Notes under the pieces: generated by a model
The model's input: the letters and a program-made list of their open reading frames with translations, nothing else
What the model was told of the DNA's origin: nothing
Database searches by the model: none
Shown: positions 20,568 through 28,766 of the stretch, piece by piece
How the letters are laid out: every line of letters starts with the position of its first letter
Position numbering within the stretch: position 1 is the stretch's first letter
Made by a program: the position numbers and the translations under genes
Origin: Trichormus sp. NMC-1
GTDB lineage: Bacteria > Cyanobacteriota > Cyanobacteriia > Cyanobacteriales > Nostocaceae
Direction: 5' to 3'
Assembly (NCBI RefSeq): GCF_001858025.1
Contig: NZ_LZQD01000002.1
Span: 699,421-763,420 of the forward strand
Length of the DNA stretch: 64,000 bases

Positions 20568-20780
20568 TTAATCAATTGAAATTTGTTGAGGGCCAGTGGC
20601 TTTGCCATTCTGAACCCCGCAAGTAGGGGAACTGCTGGAATTAATATGTTGATCTAGCCAAGTTTTAACAGGATCATCAGCTAGGTTGAGTCGCAGCACT
20701 CCAGAGAATAACCCACCAAAAAATGAGACTGGGTGCTGGGTAGCTTGTTTAAAGATGGGTGACAATTCATCAGTGAACAT
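20568..20780 (-). CDS. Conserved hypothetical protein
   Basis: A 70-residue protein with no domain I can name. It begins MFTDELSPIFKQATQHPV and contains an amphipathic/hydrophobic stretch (SFFGGLFSGVLRLNL, about residues 19-33) followed by DDPVKTWLDQH. I recall similar short proteins in heterocystous cyanobacteria, which with the good codon pattern supports it as a real gene. It is downstream of nrdJ on the same strand with a gap of 130 bp. Confidence 0.55.
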   Translation of the reverse strand: MFTDELSPIFKQATQHPVSFFGGLFSGVLRLNLADDPVKTWLDQHINSSSSPTCGVQNGKATGPQQISID

Positions 20781-20910
20781 TTAAATGTCTCCAAGTATTG
20801 GCGTAAAAATTACTATTTCTTAATCAATCGTAACTCGGAAAGCAATTTCGGGGTGATCATGGGTAATGGGGAAGAACTTTTCCTCATCCCCAATACCCCA
20901 TTCCCAATCC

Positions 20911-23900
20911 TTATGAGGTTGGTGCTTGATCTGGAAACATACATTTGTCAGAGTCGCAACCACTGGGGCCTGCTTCTGATAATTCCCCTAAATCGTAACG
21001 ACTTAAGGCTCCACAGAAATCATCTGTTGTACGTCTTGCTTTCACTTCCGCTGACAAGCGTTCATAAGTGGCTTTGTCTATTGGTTCAAAAGGTAGACGT
21101 GGGAATGATTGCAAATCGTCAAACCGCGCTAACAATGCCGCAGAAATATATCCTTCATCGTTTTGAATGGCTTCATAGATGCGTGTTCCTAAAGGCTCAA
21201 CTTCCTCAGAACGGAGTTCCAGGGTAGCTGAGGTGTTATGGGTGACGTAATGACTCTGGACTTGCATGACAAAATCTAATTGAGCTAAGACGGAGAACTT
21301 AGACACATCAATCACATCTGCACCGGGTAAATCTGCCCAAGATACGGCAACAGGAATTTCTACCAACCATTCTGTACAACGAGGATCAAAAGGATCGTTG
21401 AGTAAGTTGCCGTTTTCGTCTTTGTCAGATTGGGACGGGATGACGTTGTAACCATAATCTATACAAGCTAGGGCTACGGGGTCATTTTTACGGAAGGTGA
21501 TCCGACGAATAAATCTTTGGGCTTTGGGGGGATGCCAACCGGAACTAGCACCGGTTAAGAGGGATTTAGTCCCTGATGGCTGCACTGTAGTACAACGGTT
21601 GGGGCGTTTGATCTGATGGCGATCGCAATATTCCCACACAACTTTATGAACGACATCTTTCCAGAAGTTGAGATATTTTTGCTCACCACGTTTGAAAACC
21701 AGTCCTTCGGTGGTTTCTGGTCTTCCTGCTTCCCACCAGCGTAACCAATCTGTCCCAAAAGCATGGACAAAGAAATCAAATAAACCGGTAAAGGAAACAC
21801 CGACAATGGGATCTAATTCCCGACTGTATTGATAACGGGGTTCAAGGAACTGGTGATTTAACAATGCGGCTACTGACAAAGCACCTGCTGTAAATGCTTC
21901 TTCTTGTTCTTTGTAGTTGTCGGGATCAAGTTGGTTTAAGTGTACCTCAGACAAATTACAGTGAAAATTGCTACCAGTAATTTCCCCACAATTATGTGCA
22001 ACAAACCCATTAGCATCAAAGCGAGATACACCAGGTACAGTGCAATCATAAACAGACTCTTCACCATCAAAGGTAATAGATTCAATCCTGACATCGAACC
22101 GTTCTTTATAGAGATTGCGCTTATACCCTGATAACAAAGAGTCTAACAACTCAGCTTTTTTAGGTTCTTGGAAACCAACTATTTGTTGAAATATTTGAAT
22201 GTTATCTTTAGCAATAACTAATTCATGTTGAGTCTTACAAAAATACTCAGTCAAAACTTTCTTGCTATTAGGTAACATTCTCAGACCTTCTGGTCTACGA
22301 TTCTTGTAGATTTTACTAGCAATACCTAATCGTAAAAGCATCCTTTGTATAGCTTCTAAATTAGGTAAATCACTTTGCGCTAAATGAACGCTAATTCCCT
22401 TGTCATGCTTATCTTGTACACTTCCATCAGCGTCAAAAATACCTCTGAGAAAACCACAATAAAAATCGTAGCTTGCTTGCTCAATCTCGGAAGTAACTTT
22501 TTTATGTTTATGTGCTAAACCAAAAGCACTAGCCAGTTTTGCGAGGCTCGCAGAACTAACTTGAAAATATTTGTTTGTTTGGTGGTAAACACCTCTCAAA
22601 TCCTGAGAATATTGAAGTGGTTTTGGTAAATTATTCACTAATGAAAGAGCAAATTCTTTCATCTCAGTTTGAGTTTCTCCCCAGTAGCGTAGTGATGCCT
22701 GATAGCTATAGTTAGCACCATTTACTGAGAAACAACCATCACCTAATAAGCTACCGAGTAACCAACCTTCCGCGTGTGTACCTAAACCATCCCAAGGATT
22801 TATATTCTTATGGTCATGAATTAGTATTCGATCACCAGGGTTTAAGTCTTTGACTTCACACCATTCTGAGTATTGCTTACGTTGAGTTTGTGCGGTGACT
22901 TTTAAAACTTGATGATTCTCGGTAAGTCTTAAAGCGTAACCTTCTTTGGTTTGTAACTTGACTACAGGTTTCACTCCTGTGAAGAAAAAACCATCAGATG
23001 TAGTGCTAAAAAGTTCACCGTTTACATAAACAGCTAATTGTTTGCCAATTAAATCTTTAACTTGCCTTGCACCGTGTTCTGTATGTATCCAAGTATCTGA
23101 GGTTATACACGGATTTAAACCAAACCTACCTGCTCTATGTTCTAGCTCATCAGCATCAATTTCAGGATGGTATTTTTTTATCCATTGCTCGGCTTTTCCT
23201 TGCTCGTAAGCTTGCAAAAAGTCTTTTTTGAGTTCCGGTGTATTTAGTAAATCAGCATTAGCTCTAGCGACAGCTTCACCAGCCCATTGAATTGCCCCTT
23301 CACCGCTGTAATATTGTTTACGTACAGCGGCAATGGATTCTTCTAAGGTTGGCTTGCGGTGAAATACTCTAGTATGGTTAGCCATTCTCAGAGAATCGCG
23401 TTCTGGATCTATGCGCCAGTTGCCTTCTGTGTCCTGTTGCCATAAGTTATCTTTGGCAGTTGCGCCTTGTTCATCTTCGGAAACGAACTGACGCATACCC
23501 GCGCTTCTACGGATATTGCCAGCAACGATTGTGACAGCAGCTTCATCAATTAACAAACAGCATTCAACTGAATTTAATTGTCTACCTAAAGCCTTATTGA
23601 GAATAGAGGCGCAACGCTGATACAATCCTGGTAACTTCACAGGGTTAGCCATTCCGCCAAAGCCTTTGAGGGTTTCCCCAGATTGGCGCACGTCGCTAAT
23701 ATCAACAATTACTTCCACTTCACCTGTAAAGCGTTCATCGCTGGATAGTTCTAAGAGGGTTTGATAGGATTTTACCCAACCTTCCCGACTGTCTCCAACG
23801 TGGATAGTAGCGGTGTTAGCTTCTATATGGGTTTGTGTAAATTCATGACGCTGTTCTTGAGGAGTGCTGCCAATTTCACCTATGATGGTAATATTTAGGC

Positions 23901-24330
23901 GATTACGGATAGGAGGCAGTTGATTAATATATTGTGGTTCAATGATAGCTCCTGTACCACAGCCCATCATGGCCAAGTCCATCATCAAACCGAAGGCTTT
24001 CCAGTCTACCAAGTTGGTAGAAGTGCAGTTATAAGCCCCGGAGAAGTTTTTGGGTTTAGTTAACCAGTCTGTGCCACCAACCCACATCCAGCGACCACTG
24101 GGGAGGGATTTCATGTTGCGCTGCATTTTGTCTAAAAGGGCAGCTTCTTCGGGGGTGAGTTTGCCTAATTCGACTAAGCCTTTAAGAGTGCGATCGCACA
24201 CCTGATCATAACTTTCTCTTAAACCTGCCTCTGTACGACGGCTGTAGGTTCTAAAAAACACAGGATTGGCTGCTGGAGCAGATTCTGGAAACGTTGCACC
24301 CTGACGTTGACGTTCAAGTTCTCGAACCAT
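20911..24330 (-). CDS. nrdJ: Adenosylcobalamin-dependent ribonucleotide reductase with intein
   Basis: Class II reductase that converts ribonucleotides to deoxyribonucleotides by a B12-generated thiyl radical. The precursor is 1139 residues: N-extein 1-407, a 373-residue intein 408-780, C-extein 781-1139, giving a spliced enzyme of 766 residues. Extein features include SGAYNCTSTN near residue 97-106 with the redox Cys, AMMGCGTGAII near 120, GNIRRSAGMRQF near 271 and the PSGTKSLLTGASSGWHPP loop in the C-extein. The N-terminus lacks an ATP cone. CobB encoded at 11887-13275 acts in synthesis of its cofactor. The promoter and first ~45 codons have a decayed copy at 25045-25340. Confidence 0.95.
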   Translation of the reverse strand: MVRELERQRQGATFPESAPAANPVFFRTYSRRTEAGLRESYDQVCDRTLKGLVELGKLTPEEAALLDKMQRNMKSLPSGRWMWVGGTDWLTKPKNFSGAYNCTSTNLVDWKAFGLMMDLAMMGCGTGAIIEPQYINQLPPIRNRLNITIIGEIGSTPQEQRHEFTQTHIEANTATIHVGDSREGWVKSYQTLLELSSDERFTGEVEVIVDISDVRQSGETLKGFGGMANPVKLPGLYQRCASILNKALGRQLNSVECCLLIDEAAVTIVAGNIRRSAGMRQFVSEDEQGATAKDNLWQQDTEGNWRIDPERDSLRMANHTRVFHRKPTLEESIAAVRKQYYSGEGAIQWAGEAVARANADLLNTPELKKDFLQAYEQGKAEQWIKKYHPEIDADELEHRAGRFGLNPCITSDTWIHTEHGARQVKDLIGKQLAVYVNGELFSTTSDGFFFTGVKPVVKLQTKEGYALRLTENHQVLKVTAQTQRKQYSEWCEVKDLNPGDRILIHDHKNINPWDGLGTHAEGWLLGSLLGDGCFSVNGANYSYQASLRYWGETQTEMKEFALSLVNNLPKPLQYSQDLRGVYHQTNKYFQVSSASLAKLASAFGLAHKHKKVTSEIEQASYDFYCGFLRGIFDADGSVQDKHDKGISVHLAQSDLPNLEAIQRMLLRLGIASKIYKNRRPEGLRMLPNSKKVLTEYFCKTQHELVIAKDNIQIFQQIVGFQEPKKAELLDSLLSGYKRNLYKERFDVRIESITFDGEESVYDCTVPGVSRFDANGFVAHNCGEITGSNFHCNLSEVHLNQLDPDNYKEQEEAFTAGALSVAALLNHQFLEPRYQYSRELDPIVGVSFTGLFDFFVHAFGTDWLRWWEAGRPETTEGLVFKRGEQKYLNFWKDVVHKVVWEYCDRHQIKRPNRCTTVQPSGTKSLLTGASSGWHPPKAQRFIRRITFRKNDPVALACIDYGYNVIPSQSDKDENGNLLNDPFDPRCTEWLVEIPVAVSWADLPGADVIDVSKFSVLAQLDFVMQVQSHYVTHNTSATLELRSEEVEPLGTRIYEAIQNDEGYISAALLARFDDLQSFPRLPFEPIDKATYERLSAEVKARRTTDDFCGALSRYDLGELSEAGPSGCDSDKCMFPDQAPTS
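21991..23109 (-). other. LAGLIDADG intein within NrdJ
   Basis: Codons 408-780 of nrdJ. The first residue is Cys (CITSDTWIHT), the block F/G end is GFVAHN followed by extein Cys781, so both splice-site nucleophiles and the penultimate His are present. Two LAGLIDADG-like motifs are visible, GWLLGSLLGDGCF (intein residues about 115-127) and FLRGIFDADGSV (220-231), with the expected acidic residue in each, suggesting a potentially active homing endonuclease. Insertion is between Pro407 and Cys781 in the sequence GLNP/CGEI. Confidence 0.95.
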
Positions 24331-24480
24331 AATAAGGTCTTGTTGCTGACTAACAAATTAAGACTATAACGCCAAGTAGTTAGAGGATGGAAGATTGATA
24401 AATTTCCCACTTTGCGCTATGTCTTATTTAGTATTAATTGTAACTATATTTTAGTTTCAGTACAAAACCCTGACTATGAG
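24331..24480 (-). promoter_or_regulatory. nrdJ upstream region, duplicated at 25183-25340
   Basis: About 100 nt directly upstream of the nrdJ ATG are identical to 25183-25282, and about 60 nt beyond that are strongly similar and contain the small hairpin CCCTG...CAGGG. This likely includes the promoter and leader of nrdJ. I looked for a cobalamin riboswitch and did not see its conserved B12 box. Confidence 0.6.
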
Positions 24481-24627
24481 CCAGGGTTGTAAATTCTCGA
24501 AGTTTTATCTATTCAGTTTTCCTGAAATAGGCTATCTGTGTCATACTGTTCTTTGGTTTAATTCCTTCCCTAGCAAGAAGCTGGGGATTTTTTTAGGTTT
24601 GATTGCGCTGATGTAAATCTGATTATT

Positions 24628-24888
24628 TCAGTCATCAGACCAATTACAATTTGCATCTCCATCAGATGAATATCTACTTGGTAAATACTGGAACTCAATA
24701 ATTTGATCTTTGAGTTCACTATTTTCCCACTTCAGTTGATAATTTTCATCCTTCAGTTGTTGAATCTGCTCATATAGCTTGCGGAGTTTTGTTTTTAGTG
24801 TCTGAATCTGGTTCTTGTATTTCAACTCCCTTTCTCTAAATATCTTAAGTAAGTATTCCAGAGGTTGTGGTTCAAATGGTTGGAGCAT
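24628..24888 (-). CDS. Small coiled-coil hypothetical protein
   Basis: An 86-residue protein. Residues about 10-65 are strongly predicted coiled coil by eye (repeating Leu/Ile with Lys, Glu and Gln, for example LKTKLRKLYEQIQQLKDEN). The C-terminal 20 residues are Ser/Asp-rich. No domain is recognised. It lies between nrdJ and the decayed copy of the nrdJ 5' end, so it may have arrived with the rearrangement that split them. Confidence 0.55.
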   Translation of the reverse strand: MLQPFEPQPLEYLLKIFRERELKYKNQIQTLKTKLRKLYEQIQQLKDENYQLKWENSELKDQIIEFQYLPSRYSSDGDANCNWSDD

Positions 24889-25039
24889 AGATTCTGTCCT
24901 ATTAATGGAAATGTATTTGTGGGTAAGTCTGTCTAACTAAACCACGTAAAGTGCGATTCCTACGGAGCGCTTCGCTATCGCAAACTGCACACTAGTAGTT
25001 TGTCAAATTTATTTTGACGGGTTGCGAAAATTTTCCAAG

Positions 25040-25182
25040 TTCGACTAAAAAGCGTAATGTGCGATCGCCTTTTGTCCCACCAGTTCAACAAATGTAAGTT
25101 CTAAAAAACACAGGATTCTCTGCTGGTGCGGTTTTAGATAAAGATGCACTCTGGCGTTTACGTTCCAGTTCTTGAACCATAA
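25040..25182 (-). pseudogene. Decayed fragment of the nrdJ 5' end
   Basis: Minus-strand translation from the ATG at 25182 gives MVQELERKRQSASLSKTAPA and ENPVFFRTY, matching NrdJ residues 1-29 with several changes. Then a deletion/frame change follows, and GDRTLRFLVELG (NrdJ residues about 46-56) appears in another frame near 25040-25075. It has no downstream continuation and cannot make a reductase. Confidence 0.85.
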
Positions 25183-25340
25183 TAAGGTCTTGTTGCTGAC
25201 TAACAAATTAAGACTATAACGCCAAGTAGTTAGAGGATGGAAGATTGATAAATTTCCCACTTTGCGCTATGTCTTAGTTTGTATAAATTATAACTATATT
25301 TTAGTTTCAGTACAAAACCCTGGCTGTGTGCCAGGGTTGT
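25183..25340 (-). repeat. Second copy of the nrdJ upstream region
   Basis: The first ~100 bp (25183-25282) are identical to the nrdJ upstream region, the rest about 85 per cent by eye. In this copy the hairpin reads CCCTGGC-TGTGT-GCCAGGG with perfect 7-bp arms, whereas the nrdJ copy has mismatches. Confidence 0.85.
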
Positions 25341-25546
25341 AAAGTCTCGAATTTTTATCGTTCAGTTTTTCTGAAATAGCTTATATGTGTAATCTAGAAA
25401 TTCCCATTCAAGTGAGGTACAAGAATTCATAATTAAACGCAGATAAAATATTTTGTATAATGATATAATATGCAACAGTTTTATATTTAATTGTTACCAA
25501 AACGGAATCCTGCCTTCGTTAACAAAACAAATCGGGAATTTAATTA

Positions 25547-26407
25547 ATGCGTAGAGACTCTATTTTTTATAAACTCTTCCAACAATATCCATCTGTCTTA
25601 TTTCAATTATTGGAAAATCCACCCCAAAATGCAGAATTATATAAATTTGATTCTGTAGCAGTGAAAGAACCGAAATTTGAAATTGATGGAGTGTTTTTAC
25701 CTCCAGAAAGTGAAACCAAGGGGACAGTTTATTTTAGCGAGGTGCAGTTTCAGAAAGATGAACAACTGTATGAGCGATTATTTGCTGAATCTCACTTATA
25801 TTTCTACCGTAACCGTAATAGATTTAGTGACTGGCAAGCGGTTATAATATATCCATCTCGGAATATAGAACAAAGTGATATTTCTCCTCACCGTTCTTTG
25901 CTTAACGGCGATCAAGTGCATAGAATATATTTAGATGAGTTGGGAGATATTCAACAATTACCTATATGGGTAGGATTAATGGTACTGACGACTTTAAAGG
26001 AAAGTCAAGCACCAGCAGCAGCCAAGTATTTATTAACAAAAAGTAATCAAGAATCATCATCAAATGAGATGATTTTAGAAATGATTACTACAATCATGAT
26101 GTACAGGTTTGAAAATCTGACTTTGCGGGAGGTTCAAGTCATGTTAGGAATTTCATTAGAAAGAAGTCGCGCTTATCAAGAAATTAAACAAGAAGGAAGA
26201 CAAGAAGGAAGACAAGAAGGACTCAAAGAGAGTGCTTTAAATTTAGTTATGCGACAGTTAACTAGACGTTTGGGAGAGTTTCCAGAGGAAACAAAAAATA
26301 CTATTTCTGGTTTATCTTTAACTAATTTAGAAAATCTTGGGGAAGCGTTGTTAGATTTTACCAGTTTACAAGATTTACAAAGTTGGTTAAGTCAAGTGCA
26401 AGATTAA
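25547..26407 (+). CDS. DUF2887/DUF4351 protein (Rpn-like, PD-(D/E)XK fold)
   Basis: A 286-residue protein of the cyanobacterial DUF2887 group related to Rpn/PD-(D/E)XK putative transposase nucleases. The N-terminal domain (1-210) begins RRDSIFYKLFQQYPS and has the candidate nuclease residues in FEIDGVFLP (Asp near 48) and VYFSEVQFQKDE (Glu and Gln near 66-68). A short EGRQEGRQEGLKE repeat (about 218-231) links to a C-terminal DUF4351 domain. Such genes are present in many copies in filamentous cyanobacteria; biological role is unproven. It is followed by a strong hairpin at 26425-26466. Confidence 0.85.
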   Translation: MRRDSIFYKLFQQYPSVLFQLLENPPQNAELYKFDSVAVKEPKFEIDGVFLPPESETKGTVYFSEVQFQKDEQLYERLFAESHLYFYRNRNRFSDWQAVIIYPSRNIEQSDISPHRSLLNGDQVHRIYLDELGDIQQLPIWVGLMVLTTLKESQAPAAAKYLLTKSNQESSSNEMILEMITTIMMYRFENLTLREVQVMLGISLERSRAYQEIKQEGRQEGRQEGLKESALNLVMRQLTRRLGEFPEETKNTISGLSLTNLENLGEALLDFTSLQDLQSWLSQVQD

Positions 26408-26424
26408 TTTATTACTGATCAAAA

Positions 26425-26466
26425 CCCCGACTTTTCAATATGATTCAATATTGATAAAAGTCGGGG
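26425..26466 (+). terminator. Hairpin terminator after the DUF2887 gene
   Basis: Arms CCCCGACTTTT and AAAAGTCGGGG with an inner CAATAT/ATATTG pairing, 18 bp after the stop codon. No strong T tract follows. It shares its core with the hairpin at 19354-19386. Confidence 0.65.
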
Positions 26467-26548
26467 ATCTTAAAAATAGTAGATTTTAAATTCTAATTAT
26501 AGAACAAACAAATCAAAATAAAATTACAAAAAATTGACAGTAAAAATA

Positions 26549-27130
26549 ATGTCTTTAGCACCTTGGAGAAGTCTCATCACTCGCGCTTTACACAAAAACC
26601 GCAGTCTGGTTTATTCCCGTTATGTACAACTTGCAACGGTGCGAGAAAATGGTTTACCTGCAAACCGCACTGTAGTATTTCGTGGTTTTCTTGAAGATAC
26701 AAACCAGCTAAAATTTATAACCGATATCCGTAGCGAAAAAGCTGAACAAATAGCAAAACAACCAGCAGCAGAAATTTGTTGGTATTTCCCAAACACCAGA
26801 GAACAATTTCGTATTGCTGGAGAATTAATTTTAATTACGGCTAATTCTCATCCACATTTACAAGCAGCGAGGATAAAAATGTGGCAAGAATTAAGTGATG
26901 CAGCACGTTTACAATTTGCTTGGCCTGATCCGGGTGAGATGAGAGTAAAAACACCAGAAGCTTTTACACCACCAGCACCAGATCCTATTCAACCAGTAGA
27001 AAATTTTTGTTTATTATTACTTGAACCTACAGAAGTAGACCATTTAGAATTGCGGGGTGAACCACAAAATAGATCAGTTTATCACCGCAATGAAAACCAG
27101 AAATGGTTAACTGAAGCAATAAACCCGTAA
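26549..27130 (+). CDS. Pyridoxamine 5'-phosphate oxidase-related FMN-binding protein (Alr4036 type)
   Basis: A 193-residue protein from the ATG at 26549 (an in-frame TTG at 26534 is less likely). It has the split-barrel flavin-binding fold of the Pyridox_oxase_2 group: SRYVQLATVRENGLPANRTVVFRGF at the N-terminus, TDIRSEKAEQIAKQPAAEICWYF in the middle and NFCLLLLEPTEVDHLEL towards the end. The group is typified by Nostoc Alr4036; the substrate is not established, and it may not be a true PdxH. It converges with cysE, 36 bp apart. Confidence 0.85.
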   Translation: MSLAPWRSLITRALHKNRSLVYSRYVQLATVRENGLPANRTVVFRGFLEDTNQLKFITDIRSEKAEQIAKQPAAEICWYFPNTREQFRIAGELILITANSHPHLQAARIKMWQELSDAARLQFAWPDPGEMRVKTPEAFTPPAPDPIQPVENFCLLLLEPTEVDHLELRGEPQNRSVYHRNENQKWLTEAINP

Positions 27131-27166
27131 TTTAAATTTTTTGTTAATTCTTTGATATTTGGTTTT

Positions 27167-27919
27167 CTATATTCCTGCACCATCAAAAAATTCCTGAATC
27201 TTTTTATCTCTACGATTACAGAAGTTGTGTTCTTTTGGTAATTCATCTTCTTGAATGAATTTACCTACCAAAATCGGATTTTTTGCGTGATTTTGGAGAG
27301 ATTGAATTTGTTCTTCTAGTGCTTCAATACGGTCAACTAAGGTGCGAATTACTTGAGCTTCTGAATCTGGTAAATTGTTGTGTTCTAGAGGTGAAACCCG
27401 AACTCCAGCACGGTAGATAATGCGACCAGGTACACCTACAACTGTGCAACTAGAAGGAACGTCCCTCAACACCACAGAACCAGCACCAATGCGGACATTA
27501 TCACCAATTGCGATATTTCCTAAAACTTTTGCACCAGCACCAACGACGACATTTTCGCCTAAGGTGGGGTGGCGTTTGCCGCTTTCTTTACCTGTTCCCC
27601 CCAGGGTGACACCTTGATAAATCAGCGCGTAGTTGCCGATAATGGCTGTTTCCCCAATTACTACTCCCATTCCGTGGTCAATAAATACTCCTTGACCAAT
27701 TACAGCCCCTGGGTGAATTTCAATGCCGGTTAAAAACCGAGCTATGTGAGAAATGAGCCGGGGGAAAAATGGAAGACCAATACTACGCAACCAGTGAGCA
27801 AAGCGGTGGAACATGAGGGCTTGTAAACCTGGATAGCAAAACAAGACCTCCAACCAATTCCGGGCAGCTGGGTCACGTTCAAAGATGATGCGAAAATCGG
27901 CACGTAGTATAGAGAGCAT
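27167..27919 (-). CDS. cysE: Serine O-acetyltransferase
   Basis: Transfers acetyl from acetyl-CoA to L-serine, the first step of cysteine synthesis. The 250-residue protein has an N-terminal helical part ([21 protein letters not shown]) and a left-handed beta-helix of hexapeptide repeats at about residues 62-175, with the catalytic [13 protein letters not shown] block and [20 protein letters not shown] chose the ATG at 27919 because MLSILRADF is the family start and AAGGG lies upstream; an in-frame ATG at 27943 adds eight residues. The C-terminal 70 residues are a coiled-coil-like extension. Confidence 0.93.
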   Translation of the reverse strand: MLSILRADFRIIFERDPAARNWLEVLFCYPGLQALMFHRFAHWLRSIGLPFFPRLISHIARFLTGIEIHPGAVIGQGVFIDHGMGVVIGETAIIGNYALIYQGVTLGGTGKESGKRHPTLGENVVVGAGAKVLGNIAIGDNVRIGAGSVVLRDVPSSCTVVGVPGRIIYRAGVRVSPLEHNNLPDSEAQVIRTLVDRIEALEEQIQSLQNHAKNPILVGKFIQEDELPKEHNFCNRRDKKIQEFFDGAGI

Positions 27920-28055
27920 CGAGATAGTACCCTTGGACAGCATTGAGAGCTACTTTCCCATTTTATCGTTACTTGGTAATTGGGATTAGGGATTGGGGAT
28001 TGGGAAAAATTAATTGCCTCTTGCCTCTTACCTCTTGCCTATTCCTTTGTGACTG

Positions 28056-28559
28056 TCACTTGTCATCTATTCCCTTTTGTTCAACTCTTAAAGTGTAGTT
28101 ACGTTTGACACCGGGATTAAATGTACCTACCCAAATGCGATAAGTGCCTCTTGTCCATTGCTTATCAATCACACTTGCATCTTTACTTTTACCTGTGTCA
28201 TCTCCACAACGGATTGTGCCATCGTCTGGGCCTTTAATGAACAAAGTCGTATCACCACCGCTGTTGACTAATATTTTCAAGCTGTCAAAGTCTTTTTCTA
28301 AAATGAGGATGTGGTCAGGATTTGGATCTGCAAAACCGATACAAGCTTTTTTATCGCGATCGCGGTTGCTCATTGCAGATAAGGAATAAGAACCACCTGT
28401 ATAGCCAGTTCCCGTTCCTTGTGCTGGTTGAAAACCTGGTGATAGCTTGAGAGTTCCAAAATTTGCTGTTTGGGCTGCTGCCGGTATCGCCATCATAGCG
28501 GTCATCGTAGCCAACAACCAGCCACCTCGAAATTGAAGCCAGAAACGAAAATCTTTCAT
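28056..28559 (-). CDS. Secreted hypothetical protein
   Basis: A 167-residue protein with a signal peptide (Arg-containing start, hydrophobic core about residues 13-25, predicted cleavage after AAAQ near residue 30). The mature part contains ACIGFADPNPDHILIL, GDDTTLFIKGPDDGTIRCGDD-like spacing and RGTYRIWVGTF, a pattern like the secreted beta-sandwich proteins common in cyanobacteria (pre-peptidase C-like fold is possible). Two Cys residues could form a disulfide. The function is unknown. Confidence 0.75.
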   Translation of the reverse strand: MKDFRFWLQFRGGWLLATMTAMMAIPAAAQTANFGTLKLSPGFQPAQGTGTGYTGGSYSLSAMSNRDRDKKACIGFADPNPDHILILEKDFDSLKILVNSGGDTTLFIKGPDDGTIRCGDDTGKSKDASVIDKQWTRGTYRIWVGTFNPGVKRNYTLRVEQKGIDDK

Positions 28560-28766
28560 CTTTTTCTGGGGAATACCCCATCCTCAGCGTAGCAAGACTG
28601 TATAGAAGTTGCCAGATCGATTAGTACAGACAGTTAATAAAACTCAGATACCAAGAGACTTTCCACCCTTTTAAAAAGTTCCCTGCTCCCTGCTATATGT
28701 ACTACATTTTATCAGAATTGGCGTAATACCTCTTCCTCAGCGTTCGCGCAGGGTCATGAATAGAAA

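Larger units (their letters stand above)
24889..25546. other. Intergenic region with nrdJ relic
   Basis: Contains the nrdJ 5' relic and the duplicated nrdJ upstream region (both listed), preceded by a short dispersed repeat around 24949-24985 and followed by about 200 bp of AT-rich sequence upstream of the DUF2887 gene. No other gene is seen. Confidence 0.6.

Noticed and set aside
24331-24480. Cobalamin riboswitch upstream of the B12-dependent reductase
   Set aside because: The conserved B12-box and the associated stem pattern are not visible; only a short hairpin and a duplicated leader are present.
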